Assembly: GCA_030428105.1 (NCBI GenBank)
Contig: JAUIBE010000001.1
Span: 186,001-250,000, forward strand
From: Gammaproteobacteria bacterium
GTDB lineage: Bacteria; Pseudomonadota; Gammaproteobacteria; Xanthomonadales; SZUA-36
Direction of reading: 5' to 3'
Length of the DNA: 64,000 nt
Shown: piece by piece, positions 40,086 to 49,400 of the stretch
How positions within the stretch are numbered: position 1 is the first letter of the stretch
Layout: every line of letters starts with the position of its first letter
Translations under genes and position numbers: made by a program
Notes under the pieces: generated by a model
The model's database searches: none
What the model saw: the letters and a program-made list of their open reading frames with translations, nothing else
What the model was told of the DNA's origin: nothing

Positions 40086-41510
40086 TCAGCCAATCGGTTC
40101 CTCGCAACGTACCACGATGGCTTGCTCCATCGGCTCACCGGTTATAGTGAATTCGACCCGGACATCGCGAAAACCCTTTCGCGTGCCGGCGGCAATGTAG
40201 CGACCAGGCCTCAATTGCATGGACGTTGTGGCGAACTGGCCAAGTTCAGCCACCCGGTAAAGCACCACGTGGGTCTGGTTATCGGATTCGAACACCACGT
40301 TGACCGGCAGCGTGGCGCGCTGGACCAGGGTCTGCAACTCGTCGACCTGCGCCTGGAGGCGCGGGCCAGGGTTGCCGATTCCGCGGGCATCCTCGAGTGT
40401 CTTGCGGGCCTTTTCGTACTCGCTCTTGTTGGACAACAGGAGTGGTTCATCAATGAATGTGACCAGGCGTTGGTCCAGTTCGGCACGGATGCGCGACGGC
40501 AGCAGCCGCGCCTTGGCATCGGCCAGGGAGGGATCGGTTTCCAGCAGCGACTGGTAGATGGCAACCGCGTCACTCCACTGTTCGTCAGACTCCAGTCGCG
40601 CAGCCTGCGCCAGCGCCAGGTCGACTTCGCTTTGCGCCTCCAGGTTGGCCACCTGGGCCAGCGCGGTAGCCACCGCCGGGTTTCCAGGCTGGATCTGACC
40701 GGCTCGGTTAAACGCCGCGCGAGCGCCCTCGTAATTACCTTGCTGCAGGGCGGCAAAACCCTGGCTCATCTGCGCCCGGAAGGCGCCGCCGGTTACCTCG
40801 TTGTTCGCCGTGGCCAGCAGTTGAGCAGCGCGCTGGTGTGCAGGGTCAAGCGCCAGCGCTTCGCGATAGGCCGCTTGCGCTTCCTGGTATCGATCACGCT
40901 CCAGCGCGTAGTCACCGGTTTCAATCGCCTGGCGAACCGGCTCCAGTGTCTCGACGCGGGCCACCAGGCGCTGTACTTCCGGGTCGTCAGCGGCAATCGC
41001 AGTGGCCAGTTCACTGGCACTGGCGGCGACCACGGGGTTCAGGTTTTCAATCGCCTCGAATCCCTCGCGCTTTGCGTCAGCCAGCTTGCGCTGCCCCAGC
41101 GACTCGAGAATGAGCAGTTGCTTGCGCGCGTCACGGTAGCGCTCCAACGAAGCGCCGTAGTTGCCGTAGCTGTACTGCTCATCGCCGTCCTCCACCTTGC
41201 CCATGGCGTTGTGAAATTCGGCTTGCGCCCAGGTTTCGACGTTTTGCTCCACCAGTCGGTCACGAATCAGGACAATTTCCGCAAGCACGCCCTGCGAATC
41301 CTGGCGATATTGCTTGAGCTCGGCAGCGGTGGAAGGCGCGACGGTCTCCGCGGAGGGAACCGGTACCGGGGCCAGGTCCTCGGTATCGGACGCGATCCAT
41401 GGACCATCGACAAAGCTGGGAAGGAAGAAAACAGTGCCCACGAGCACCACGCCCAGGACAATCAGGACGATCTTCTGCGTATTGGACTGAGAGGACTGGC
41501 TGGCCCGCAT
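40086..41510 (-). CDS. Membrane-anchored TPR-like protein
   Basis: 474 residues from the ATG at 41510; the longer open frame upstream overlaps the previous gene and is rejected. Membrane helix 14-33 (IVLIVLGVVLVGTVFFLPSF), then helical repeats of the TPR class (YSYGNYGASLERYRDARKQLL, ERDRYQEAQAAYREALALDPAHQRA, LQQGNYEGARAAFNRAGQIQPGN, SDAVAIYQSLLETDPSLADAKARL). The last 70 residues are beta-rich (LPVNVVFESDNQTHVVLYRVAELG, MQLRPGRYIAAGTRKGFRDV) and resemble a small PEGA-like closing domain. A periplasmic scaffold is likely. The gap to the upstream gene is 19 bases. Confidence 0.78.
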   Translation of the reverse strand: MRASQSSQSNTQKIVLIVLGVVLVGTVFFLPSFVDGPWIASDTEDLAPVPVPSAETVAPSTAAELKQYRQDSQGVLAEIVLIRDRLVEQNVETWAQAEFHNAMGKVEDGDEQYSYGNYGASLERYRDARKQLLILESLGQRKLADAKREGFEAIENLNPVVAASASELATAIAADDPEVQRLVARVETLEPVRQAIETGDYALERDRYQEAQAAYREALALDPAHQRAAQLLATANNEVTGGAFRAQMSQGFAALQQGNYEGARAAFNRAGQIQPGNPAVATALAQVANLEAQSEVDLALAQAARLESDEQWSDAVAIYQSLLETDPSLADAKARLLPSRIRAELDQRLVTFIDEPLLLSNKSEYEKARKTLEDARGIGNPGPRLQAQVDELQTLVQRATLPVNVVFESDNQTHVVLYRVAELGQFATTSMQLRPGRYIAAGTRKGFRDVRVEFTITGEPMEQAIVVRCEEPIG

Positions 41511-41529
41511 AACTACAGATCCCTCCAGC

Positions 41530-42795
41530 CTACTGGAAACTGCCTGACCCTGTCTCTGGCCCTTGCCCTGCCCCGGCTCCGGCTCCAGCTCCGGCCCCGG
41601 GTATGGTTCGTTCCTGTTGATAGATTTCTTGAAGCAACTCGCGCCACTGCGAATACTGCGCCTGCACCGTTCCGGTAAGCGTAATCGTGCGGTCTTCCAG
41701 GGCAATCACCTGGGGCGCGATCATCGCCTCCAGGGAAGAGCCCATTTCCGCCAGCCGCTCGGTTTGCGCGGCAGACTTCTGTTTCGTATCCAGGCCCTGT
41801 TTCAGCACGTAACCTCCGGCCGCAGCGGTAGCCGTGGAGCCATCCATCTGCATCCAACTGCTGGCCGTGGTGCGGCCGTAAATACCGGCGATAATCGCGG
41901 CCACGCCGGCAATCATCTGGCGATTGCCGCGTTTTTTCAGTTGCCGCGCCTTCACCACCGAGTCATACGAAGCCCGGCGGAACTCCTGGTAGGGCGTATG
42001 CATCTGACGCGAGAAGGTGTCGTAGTAATCCTGCATGGTGTCGACATACAGGTAATCGCGCTGGCGAATCTTGTCCACCCGCTCGAGAATGCTGTCGTCT
42101 TCCGCCGGCAGGCGCTCGATTTCCAGCAAGCCGTTGTCGCCTTCACTGATGTACTCGTTGAATGCCTCGGGAGAAAAGTCCCGGGCGAATCGCAGCTCTG
42201 ATATCTGCCGCAGGCGAACGGCATCCTGTTCACTCATGGCCTCGCGAACCTGCAGGACATTGTTGGCGATGGTGGTGAACAGGTTCTGGAACGGATCGGT
42301 GGTGATCTTCAGGCGCCGGTCATAGGTGTATTTTCCCACCACCTGGCGGTGGCGTTGCTTCAACCAGCGCTTTCCGCTGCTGTCAAAGACCTCGATTTCC
42401 ATGTCGAGGGTTTCCCCGTCCGACTGGAAAATGGTGCCGGTGACGTAAACATCCATCACCACTTCGCTGTTGGGCACCACCCGGATCGCCCCCCAGGCGC
42501 CGGATTTTTCCATGGTCTTGGCGAGCTGGTTGGAGAAGTAGATGGATTCAGCGTAACGCACCTCGGGAAACACGGTGTCGTCTTCATCGGTGAGGTGCAG
42601 GCCGTCGTTGAGCGGCGGAATGCCGACGTCAAGCAAAGCCTCTGGTGGAATCGGCTGCGATGGCGTCTTGATGGGCTGTACGGTTGAAGTGGTGGTCTTG
42701 TCGATGCCCGCAAAGGCATTTGCCGCGCACAACAGCATGGGCGCAAGGAAAATCGCCACCGCAGTCCGTAATTTCAGCCTCAAGAGGTTTGCCAT
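41530..42795 (-). CDS. Secreted protein of unknown function with C-terminal Gly/Ala tail
   Basis: 421 residues, signal peptide TAVAIFLAPMLLCAANAFA. PEALLDVGIPPLNDGLHLTDEDDTVFPEVRYAESIYFSNQLAKTMEKSGAWGAIRVVP resembles the start of CsgG/LpoB-type periplasmic domains (TolB-N-like fold that gathers AIRV strands), followed by GTIFQSDGETLDMEIEVFDSSGKRW. A helical part and a hydrophobic segment (MIAGVAAIIAGIYG) with glycine-rich flanks follow; the end is an alternating Gly-Ala run (GAGAGAGAGAGQ). The family cannot be named with confidence. The gene is four bases after the poly-serine lipoprotein gene, in the same operon. Confidence 0.7.
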   Translation of the reverse strand: MANLLRLKLRTAVAIFLAPMLLCAANAFAGIDKTTTSTVQPIKTPSQPIPPEALLDVGIPPLNDGLHLTDEDDTVFPEVRYAESIYFSNQLAKTMEKSGAWGAIRVVPNSEVVMDVYVTGTIFQSDGETLDMEIEVFDSSGKRWLKQRHRQVVGKYTYDRRLKITTDPFQNLFTTIANNVLQVREAMSEQDAVRLRQISELRFARDFSPEAFNEYISEGDNGLLEIERLPAEDDSILERVDKIRQRDYLYVDTMQDYYDTFSRQMHTPYQEFRRASYDSVVKARQLKKRGNRQMIAGVAAIIAGIYGRTTASSWMQMDGSTATAAAGGYVLKQGLDTKQKSAAQTERLAEMGSSLEAMIAPQVIALEDRTITLTGTVQAQYSQWRELLQEIYQQERTIPGAGAGAGAGAGQGPETGSGSFQ

Positions 42796-42799
42796 TCGC

Positions 42800-43789
42800 T
42801 TATCGTTCTCCCTGTATTCGACGATACTCGTCCCACAGCTTGTCGCGCAAGACCGGATCGCGCTCGTTCATCGCGGCCTCTCGAATCTGGCGCAGGACGA
42901 TGTCATCGGTTCTGCCGTCGCCGATATCCTCGGGAACTTCGACCACGCCACTCTCGCTGGGTTCGCTGCCACCGGCGATGCCGCCGGTGTCGCGGTTCGA
43001 CATTTCGGCGCCCCCGCCAGCCCCCGAACCGGCCCCGCCGGCCGCATTCTGGCTGCCGGATTCAGAATCCTCGCCTTCATCGGCCCCGCCTTCGCCCTGT
43101 TCGCCACCGGCTGCCTGGCCGCCGGCTTCGCCGCCCTGGCCTGATTGTTGGCCGCCCCCCGGCGCGCCGCCCGCAGCGCGTTGAGCAACCGCCTGGTTTT
43201 CCATTCCGCCGCCTTCGCCCTCGCCTTCCATCTCGCCTTCTTCGTACAGCGGCTCTCCTTCACCCGAACCGGCGCCACCGCCCATCGGGTCAAGAATGTC
43301 TATTTCCTCTGTGCCGCCGCCCGAAGCGCTGCCGGCCAGGGTCTCTTCAAAATCACCCAGTGAGTCATCGAGCTGCGCATCGAGCCCACCAGCGCCCTGG
43401 CTGCCCATCTCGCCACCAGGCCAGGGCAACTGCTCGCCCACCTCGGTGCCCATGCTTCCGCCCGAGCTTCCGGATGGAGAACCGGGAGATCCCTGGGAAC
43501 CTTGTGACCCCTGTGACCCCTGTGACCCTTGTGACCCTTCCGAGCCCTGGGATCCCTGCGAGCCTTGCTGTCCTGAAGAGCTACTCGACGAACTGCTCGA
43601 CGAGCTGCTCGAAGAACTGCTTGATGAACTGCTCGACGAACTGCTCGAGGAGCTGCTTGATGAACTGCTCGAAGAACTCTGGGAGCTCGAACTGGAGCTG
43701 GACTGTGAACTGGAACGCTGCTGCGGCATGGCGCAGGCCGTCAGGAGTGCGGCCAGGGCAAGTATCAGTATCCACCTGGCGTGTCTCAT
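42800..43789 (-). CDS. Poly-serine lipoprotein with collagen-like triplets
   Basis: 329 residues. Lipobox ALLTAC followed by MPQQR, then 3 Ser, Gln, 7 Ser, Gln and 35 consecutive Ser. The run is coded at 43574-43678 by a near-perfect 12-base period (AGC-AGY-TCN-TCN), a mix of six Ser codons. It is followed by 11 Gly-x-y triplets (GSQ/GSE/GSP) at 43475-43573, then Gly/Ser/Glu/Gln-rich sequence with GEGEPLYEEGEMEGEGEGGG. The last 45 residues are ordered (DIGDGRTDDIVLRQIREAAMNERD). Likely an outer-membrane-anchored flexible tether. It overlaps the TonB-C-like gene by 4 bases at 43786-43789. Confidence 0.78.
   Translation of the reverse strand: MRHARWILILALAALLTACAMPQQRSSSQSSSSSSSQSSSSSSSSSSSSSSSSSSSSSSSSSSSSSSSSSSSGQQGSQGSQGSEGSQGSQGSQGSQGSQGSPGSPSGSSGGSMGTEVGEQLPWPGGEMGSQGAGGLDAQLDDSLGDFEETLAGSASGGGTEEIDILDPMGGGAGSGEGEPLYEEGEMEGEGEGGGMENQAVAQRAAGGAPGGGQQSGQGGEAGGQAAGGEQGEGGADEGEDSESGSQNAAGGAGSGAGGGAEMSNRDTGGIAGGSEPSESGVVEVPEDIGDGRTDDIVLRQIREAAMNERDPVLRDKLWDEYRRIQGER
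43475..43678 (-). repeat. In-frame tandem repeats encoding Gly-x-y triplets and poly-serine
   Basis: Bases 43475-43573 carry 9-base repeats coding Gly-Ser-Gln-type triplets; 43574-43678 carry a 12-base period coding 35 Ser. Because codons vary within the period, selection at the protein level is likely; slippage-driven length change between strains would be expected. Confidence 0.8.
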
Positions 43790-45195
43790 GATGTGATCTC
43801 CTCGGTTCCGCTGTCTGCTTCGACATCAGCCCGGAACACGTGTTGCCAAATAAAACCTTCGGTTGTAACCGCCTTACCCTCTTTCAGACCGGGCCGGAAG
43901 GGAATGTCCTGCATCTCGCGTTTCAATTTCGAAATTTGCGCGGCGCTCAGGTCTTCCGGCGGATTGAGAATTTCGACATAACGCACATCACCGGCGCGGG
44001 TAACGGTCATGGAAACGTCGAGTCGTTTCTGGTCAGGATCCAGCGGAGCCCCATCCAGCGGCAGCGGTTCGATTTCGGCGAAATCCATTGGCCTGGGCTG
44101 GGCCAGGTACTCCTGGATATCCGGACCAAGCTCCTGGCTGCTGGCCAGCACCTGGTACGCCTGCTCGTAGAGCTTGCGCGCGGTGCGATATTTCTCGAAA
44201 TGCAGGCTCCAGTCGGCCAGGTCCGCCAGCGCCTCGGCATGCTCCAGCGGCGTCACCTCGGGGTTCGCCTCGAGAATGGCAATGTAACTCTCAAAGGCCT
44301 TCTTGCCGTCGCCGTAAGTGTCGCGCGGGGACTGGTCGGCGTACCCCAGCGTTGACTGGTAGGGCGTATCGCTGCCAACCAGAATGCGCGGCTGGATCCA
44401 GTCTTCCTCGGCCATGGTAAAGCGCAGGGACTGGAAATTGGCCTCGGCGTTACGCCGATACGCCAGCCCGGTTTCCAGGCTGCCGGGGCCGTGCACCGCT
44501 TCATTGACCTCAACCATGCTCTCGGTGAGCTCGATGATGCGACGATAGTCGGACATCTTGGACTCTTCCGGGTCGAGTGGCTTGGTGGTGGCGTACCAAT
44601 GGTAGATGCGCTCATACACCGGGATCAATTCGGCGCTGGCCTCGCCAAAATACTGGGTATTGATGAACTCGATGTTCTCCATGATCTTGTCGGCCTGGCC
44701 GGGCTCATCAAGGATCATTTCAATATTCGCGATGAGGTAAAGCAGGTTCGTCTGTTCGGGGCTGTTGGGCCCTGAATTGACCCGCACCACCATGACGCCG
44801 CGGTGATAGGCATCGCGCGCCGACTCGTAATCGCCCTCGTTCAGGTAAGCCTCGCCGAGACCCAGGTACAGATCAGACAGGGTATCGACATACGGCCCGC
44901 GCTCTTCTTCGATCTGGTCGATGGCGTCGAGGTAGGGCCGCGTGGGGTCCGGGGGGATGAACAACTGCGGCGCATCGTCCACTTCCTCCAGGGTTACAAA
45001 CCCCGGCTCGGAAGCAGCCTGTTCGCTGCTTTGCTGCGCAATCAGCGCAGGACTGGCAAAAAGAAACAGGATAATCAGGCAGATAGAAGCCCCTGGCTGC
45101 AAATCGCGCAACCTGGAAACTGCCGTGGTGCGCACGGTCTTGGCCTGTATGTGTGCTCTTTTCACAGGCGTACAGCCGGTTCTGTGGTAGGGCAT
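43786..45195 (-). CDS. TPR protein with TonB-C-like C-terminal domain (first gene of the long cluster)
   Basis: 469 residues. Hydrophobic segment near 36-55 (SICLIILFLFASPALIAQQ) preceded by a basic region, so anchored or cleaved. Helical repeats follow (YVDTLSDLYLGLGEAYLNEGDYESARDAYHRG, TARKLYEQAYQVLASSQ). The last 75 residues (LDVSMTVTRAGDVRYVEIL ... MQDIPFRPGLKEGKAVTTEGFIWQHVFRAD) match the TonB C-terminal fold: a V-x-x-x-G-x-[VI]-x-x-V strand and F-R-P-G-x-x-[DE]-G. TonB-C domains normally contact outer-membrane receptors and work with ExbB/ExbD; here the ExbB-like gene is six genes downstream. It starts 169 bases after upp, so this gap probably holds the operon promoter. Confidence 0.78.
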   Translation of the reverse strand: MPYHRTGCTPVKRAHIQAKTVRTTAVSRLRDLQPGASICLIILFLFASPALIAQQSSEQAASEPGFVTLEEVDDAPQLFIPPDPTRPYLDAIDQIEEERGPYVDTLSDLYLGLGEAYLNEGDYESARDAYHRGVMVVRVNSGPNSPEQTNLLYLIANIEMILDEPGQADKIMENIEFINTQYFGEASAELIPVYERIYHWYATTKPLDPEESKMSDYRRIIELTESMVEVNEAVHGPGSLETGLAYRRNAEANFQSLRFTMAEEDWIQPRILVGSDTPYQSTLGYADQSPRDTYGDGKKAFESYIAILEANPEVTPLEHAEALADLADWSLHFEKYRTARKLYEQAYQVLASSQELGPDIQEYLAQPRPMDFAEIEPLPLDGAPLDPDQKRLDVSMTVTRAGDVRYVEILNPPEDLSAAQISKLKREMQDIPFRPGLKEGKAVTTEGFIWQHVFRADVEADSGTEEITS

Positions 45196-45364
45196 AGCTT
45201 ACACCTGATGCCGATCCTTGTGGAAATTCGCAATGACGAAACCAGGGCAAAACAAGACAGCCTGAAGGGTGCGCTCGACGACCGCTCTCGAGCCTCTGAC
45301 CTCGATAATAGACCTGACCCGGCAAACCGCAGGTTCATTGCGCCGAATCGGAAAATTTCTGTGA

Positions 45365-46027
45365 TCAGTCGCTCTTTACGCCAAACGCCAGGTCGCCGGC
45401 ATCACCAAGGCCAGGAACGATATAGGCGCGCGCGTTCAGTTCTTCGTCAACCACGCCCAGCCACAGCGTGGCGTTGTCGGGGAAATGCCTGAGCGCGTGG
45501 TCCACACCCTGTCGACTGGCCACCAGGGCTACCACGTGGGTATGGGCTGGGGCGCCATGCGAAAGCAAAGCCTTGTAGGAAAGGATCATCGAGGTGCCGG
45601 TCGCCAGCATCGGGTCACACAGGATGACCGTCCTGCCCTCCACGGATGGACTGGAGAGGTATTCCACTTCCACCTCGAAATCGTCGGAATCGCCCTCGTG
45701 TTTTCGGTAGGCCGAAATAAAGGCGTTGTCGGCATGGTCAAAGTAATTGAGCAGCCCCTGGTGCAGGGGCAACCCGGCGCGCAGGATGGAAGCGACCACG
45801 GGCTGTTCGGCCAGCGTGAACCCTCTGGCCTGACCCAGGGGCGTTTCTACTCCCAGCTCGCGGTACTCGAGCTGGCGACTGATCTCGTAGGCGAATATCT
45901 CGCCGGCGCGTTCGAGGTTGCGACGAAACCGCATGCGGTCTCGTTGCACCTCGCGGTCCCTGACTTCGGACAGCAGTGTATTGAACAGCGAGGCTTGCTC
46001 GCTGAGCACATGTACCTTCACGCCCAT
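45365..46027 (-). CDS. upp: Uracil phosphoribosyltransferase
   Basis: 220 residues. PRPP loop is DPMLATGTSM (about 138-147) and the uracil pocket is YIVPGLGDAGDLAFG near the C-terminus. PVVASILRAGLPLHQGLLNYF and NAFISAYRKHEGDSDDFEVEVEYLSSP match the Bacteroidota-style enzyme rather than the classical E. coli type, which has VPILRAGLGMMDG and MYRNEETLEPVPYFQKL. It converts uracil and PRPP to UMP in the pyrimidine salvage pathway. Same strand as the cluster that follows. A start at ATG 46027 gives a normal length. Confidence 0.93.
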   Translation of the reverse strand: MGVKVHVLSEQASLFNTLLSEVRDREVQRDRMRFRRNLERAGEIFAYEISRQLEYRELGVETPLGQARGFTLAEQPVVASILRAGLPLHQGLLNYFDHADNAFISAYRKHEGDSDDFEVEVEYLSSPSVEGRTVILCDPMLATGTSMILSYKALLSHGAPAHTHVVALVASRQGVDHALRHFPDNATLWLGVVDEELNARAYIVPGLGDAGDLAFGVKSD

Positions 46028-46115
46028 GACATGAAGATAGCCGGGAACCGCACTGGAATCCAGCGCGGCCTATAAAAACAGGGAGTTGCCCCGCTCACAC
46101 CAGCGGGGAACGTGA

Positions 46116-46328
46116 TCAGGATTCGTCTGCTGCCTGCTCGTCGGCTTCTTTGACAACCACGTCGCGGCATACGCGCTGCAGGCGGGCGCCGGTCTGGTTG
46201 GTCTTCACGGTTTCGCAAACCCGCTTGGTTTTTGCGCCGTTGGCAGCGGTGTCAGTGTCCTTGGTGCCACTGGAGGCGCAGGCGCTCAAAAGCAAGGAGA
46301 GGAGCGCAAAAGCAAGTACTTTCTTCAT
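46116..46328 (-). CDS. Small lipoprotein with an RVC-repeat
   Basis: 70 residues. MKKVLAFALLSLLLSAC with Cys17 gives a clear lipobox. The mature part has two RVC motifs (KTKRVCETVKTNQTGARLQRVCRDV), a short pattern common in small gammaproteobacterial lipoproteins with unknown function. GAAGG ribosome site about nine bases upstream. It lies downstream of the RND operon with a terminator-like hairpin (46360-46387) between them. Confidence 0.8.
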   Translation of the reverse strand: MKKVLAFALLSLLLSACASSGTKDTDTAANGAKTKRVCETVKTNQTGARLQRVCRDVVVKEADEQAADES

Positions 46329-46359
46329 CGTTATTTACCTTCAATATCAACACAAAAAA

Positions 46360-46387
46360 AACGGACCCTGATGTTGCCTGGTCCGTT
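46360..46387 (-). terminator. Rho-independent terminator, RND operon side
   Basis: AACGGACC (46360-46367) pairs with GGTCCGTT (46380-46387). On the minus strand the stem is followed by a run of eight U's (complement of 46354-46361). It lies 32 bases before the small lipoprotein start (46328), so it could end the RND transcript or act as an attenuator for that gene. Confidence 0.8.
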
Positions 46388-46446
46388 GGGGATGAGGATC
46401 AGAATTCCTGACCCGGCTAGTCTAGCATTAAACAGGCGCGCAAAAG

Positions 46447-46469
46447 AAGACCGGGCCAGGCCCGGTCTT
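46447..46469 (-). terminator. Stem-loop just after the RND permease gene
   Basis: Perfect 11-base arms AAGACCGGGCC and GGCCCGGTCTT around a single base at 46458 (the actual loop will be larger). On the minus strand CTTTTG follows. With the hairpin at 46360-46387 it forms a double terminator region 21-43 bases past the permease stop. Confidence 0.7.
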
Positions 46470-46489
46470 ATGACAACATTGTTGACAAA

Positions 46490-49400
46490 TTAGAAGGTGT
46501 CGGATTTTGCGCTTTCGCCAGACTGGTTTGAACCGGCGCCGAACCAACCTTTGACCCGGTCGCGCCCACGCCCGGTGGCCGTGGAAATGTCCACACCGAT
46601 GGCGTACATGGTGGGCACCAGGAACAGGGTGACAAAGAACGCCAGGGCCACACCGAAGGCCAGCGAGATCACCACCGGCTTGAGGAATGCCGCCTGGATG
46701 GAGCGCTCCATCATCATCGGCGTCAGGCCGATAATGGTGGTGAGCGTGGTCAGCAGGATCGGGCGGAAGCGTTCCACACCGGCGCGCACCACTGCCTCGT
46801 AGGCGTTGATACCCTGCGCCCTTAGCCGGTTGCAGTAATCCATTAACACCAGGTTGTCGTTCACCACCACGCCGGCTGCTGCGGCAATGCCGAAGTAGCT
46901 GAAGATGGCCATGGTTTCGTTCATCACCAGGTGGCCGAAAATGGCGCCGACGAAGGCGAAAGGTATGGCCACCATGATCAGGATCGGTTGCGCGTAGCTC
47001 TTGAACGCCACCGCCAACAAGGCGTACATGGCGAACAGGGCAATCATGTACAGGCCGGTGACTTCACGCAGGAACCGTGCCTCGCCTTCGGCCTGGCCAA
47101 CCGCACCACGCTGGATGCCCGGGTAACGGCTTTCCCACTCGGGGAAGAAGTTCTCGTTCAGGTCATCCATGATGTCGCCGCGGACATCGTCCTTCAGGTC
47201 AGCGGAAATACGCGCCGCCCGGTTACCATTCCAGCGCTGGATGCGCTTGATACCCGGTGCATATTCAAGGTCAGCCACGGACAACAGGGGCACAGCGCGC
47301 CCATCGGGCATGCGCACACGGAAATCCTTAAGGCTTTCGATGGAGCGACGTGACTCGGTCGGGTAGCGCACCTTCACTTTCACGTCCTGGCCGGAGCGCG
47401 GCAGGCGCTGCACTTCCTCGCCGAAGTAGGCCTGGCGCACCTGGCGATTCACCTCGGCCAGGGTCAGCCCAAGCTTGGTCGTGCCCGGCTTGAGCGTCAG
47501 GCGGATTTCGTCGGATGCGCCCTCGAGGTTGTTACGCACATCGTAGAGCGCCTCGTAGGTGCGCAACTGGTTTTCCAGGTCCTGGGTGGCTGCGCGCAGC
47601 ACTTCCAGGTCGGGATGGCGTATCGACAACTCGAAGCCGGGATCATTGTCGTTCAGGGTGTGTTGCACCGAAACATGCTTGGCATCGGGCACATCACCCA
47701 TCAACTCGCGAAGGCGAACCGAGGCATCCTTGGCAGACATGTCGCGAACCTCGGGCGGCGCCAGCTTGACGATGGCGATCACGCTGTCGCGCCGTGAACG
47801 GGTGTACCAGTTCTCGATCAGGCTGCCCTGCCCGCCGGTACGTTCATTGACCTCGTCCTCCAGCTCGCGCTGGGCGCGCTGCATCTGCGCCAGCACTTCC
47901 AGCGCGCGGCTGTAGGGCGCGCCCTCGGGCATTTCGACGTTGATGATGATCTGGTCAGACTCGATTTCCGGCATGAAGCTCTTCTTGACGTAACCCGTGC
48001 CGAACAGGGCGAAACCAAGCAGCGTCACGAAAATGAACAGGGCCAGCGTGATATAGCGATGCTTCACAGCCGCCGTGCCCATCTTCTGGTAACGGTTGCG
48101 CGCAAAGCTGGAAATGCCATTGGAAATCTTCATCTGGAAGTGCGAGAACGCACCCACTTTCTCGTACTTGCGCGGCTTCATCTTGGAAAGGTGAGCCGGC
48201 AGGATGAGCAAAGATTCGACCAGCGAGAACGCCAGCGCCAGTATCACCACCCAGGTGATGTGACGGGTGAATTCGCTGGTGGAGTTGTCCAGGAAGATCC
48301 ATGGCAGGAAGGCAATAATCGTGGTGACCACGCCGAAGACCACTGGCTTGGCGACCAGCATGGTGCCTTCAACCGCCGCTTTTACGGAGTCGTTGGGAAA
48401 CTCGTGTCCCTTGGTGTGGATGCCCTCACCCACCACGATGGCGTCGTCGACCACGATACCCAGCACCAGGAGGAAGGCGAAGGTGGAGAGCATGTTCAGG
48501 GAAACGCCCACCGTTGGCAGGAAGACAAAGGCGCCCGCATAGGCTGTGGCAATGCCAACTGCGACCCAGAACGCCACGATGGGACGCAGGGTTAACAGCA
48601 ACACCAACATCACCAGCAGCAGACCCATGAAGGCCGATTTGCCGATGGTCGCCATGCGGCCTTTGAAGTCTTCCGCGTTATCGGTCCACAGGGTCAGCTC
48701 GGCCCCGGCAGGCAGTGTGTCCTGCCGCTCCGCGATCCAGGCGCGGATCGAGTCCGAGGCGGTGACAATGTCCATGATCTCGGTGGTCATCACCTGCAGC
48801 AGCACCGCAGGTTCGCCATTGAGCGTGGCGAGGATGGGTTCGTCCTCGAAGCCGTCAACCACGTTGGCCACATCGCCCACGCGGATGGTGCCGCCGTCGG
48901 GTGTCTGGCGAACGATGATGTCAGAGAACTCGGCCTCGGTGTCGGCCTGGTTGCGCACCTTGAGCTGGTAGGCGCCAACCTCGGTGCGGACCGTGCCTGA
49001 GGACTGGTTGATGGAGTTGGCGCGAATCGCTTCGGCCAACTCGGAGAAACTCATGTTGTAGCGGCGCAGGGCTTCTTCACTGACCTCGATGGTCACTTCT
49101 TCACTGCGCACACCAAACAGCTCGACCAGCGACACCGCGGGCAATTGCGCCGCCTCGCGCCTGAGGGTTTCGGCCAGGCGCTTGAGCTCGCGCTCACTGA
49201 GGTCGCCATGCACGGCCACGCGCATGAACTCGTTGCGGTTGACCCACTGGATGACGCGCGGCTGCTCAATGTCACGGGGCATGGTGGTGATCGAGTCGAT
49301 CCGCACCTTGACCTCGTTCATGAAGCCTGGGAAGTCGACTTGCGACTCGGCCAGGACGCTGATGGAAGCCTGGCCTTCGCTGGAAGTGGAACGCACCCAC

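Noticed and set aside
43296-43796. Plus-strand frame with LLDELLEELLDELL heptads, looking like a coiled-coil protein
   Set aside because: It is only the reverse reading of the Ser-rich tract in the lipoprotein; no start context or other domain.
46095-46115. Stem CCCCGCT/AGCGGGG after the small lipoprotein gene, considered a terminator
   Set aside because: No U tract on the minus strand next to the stem; support too weak to list as a feature.
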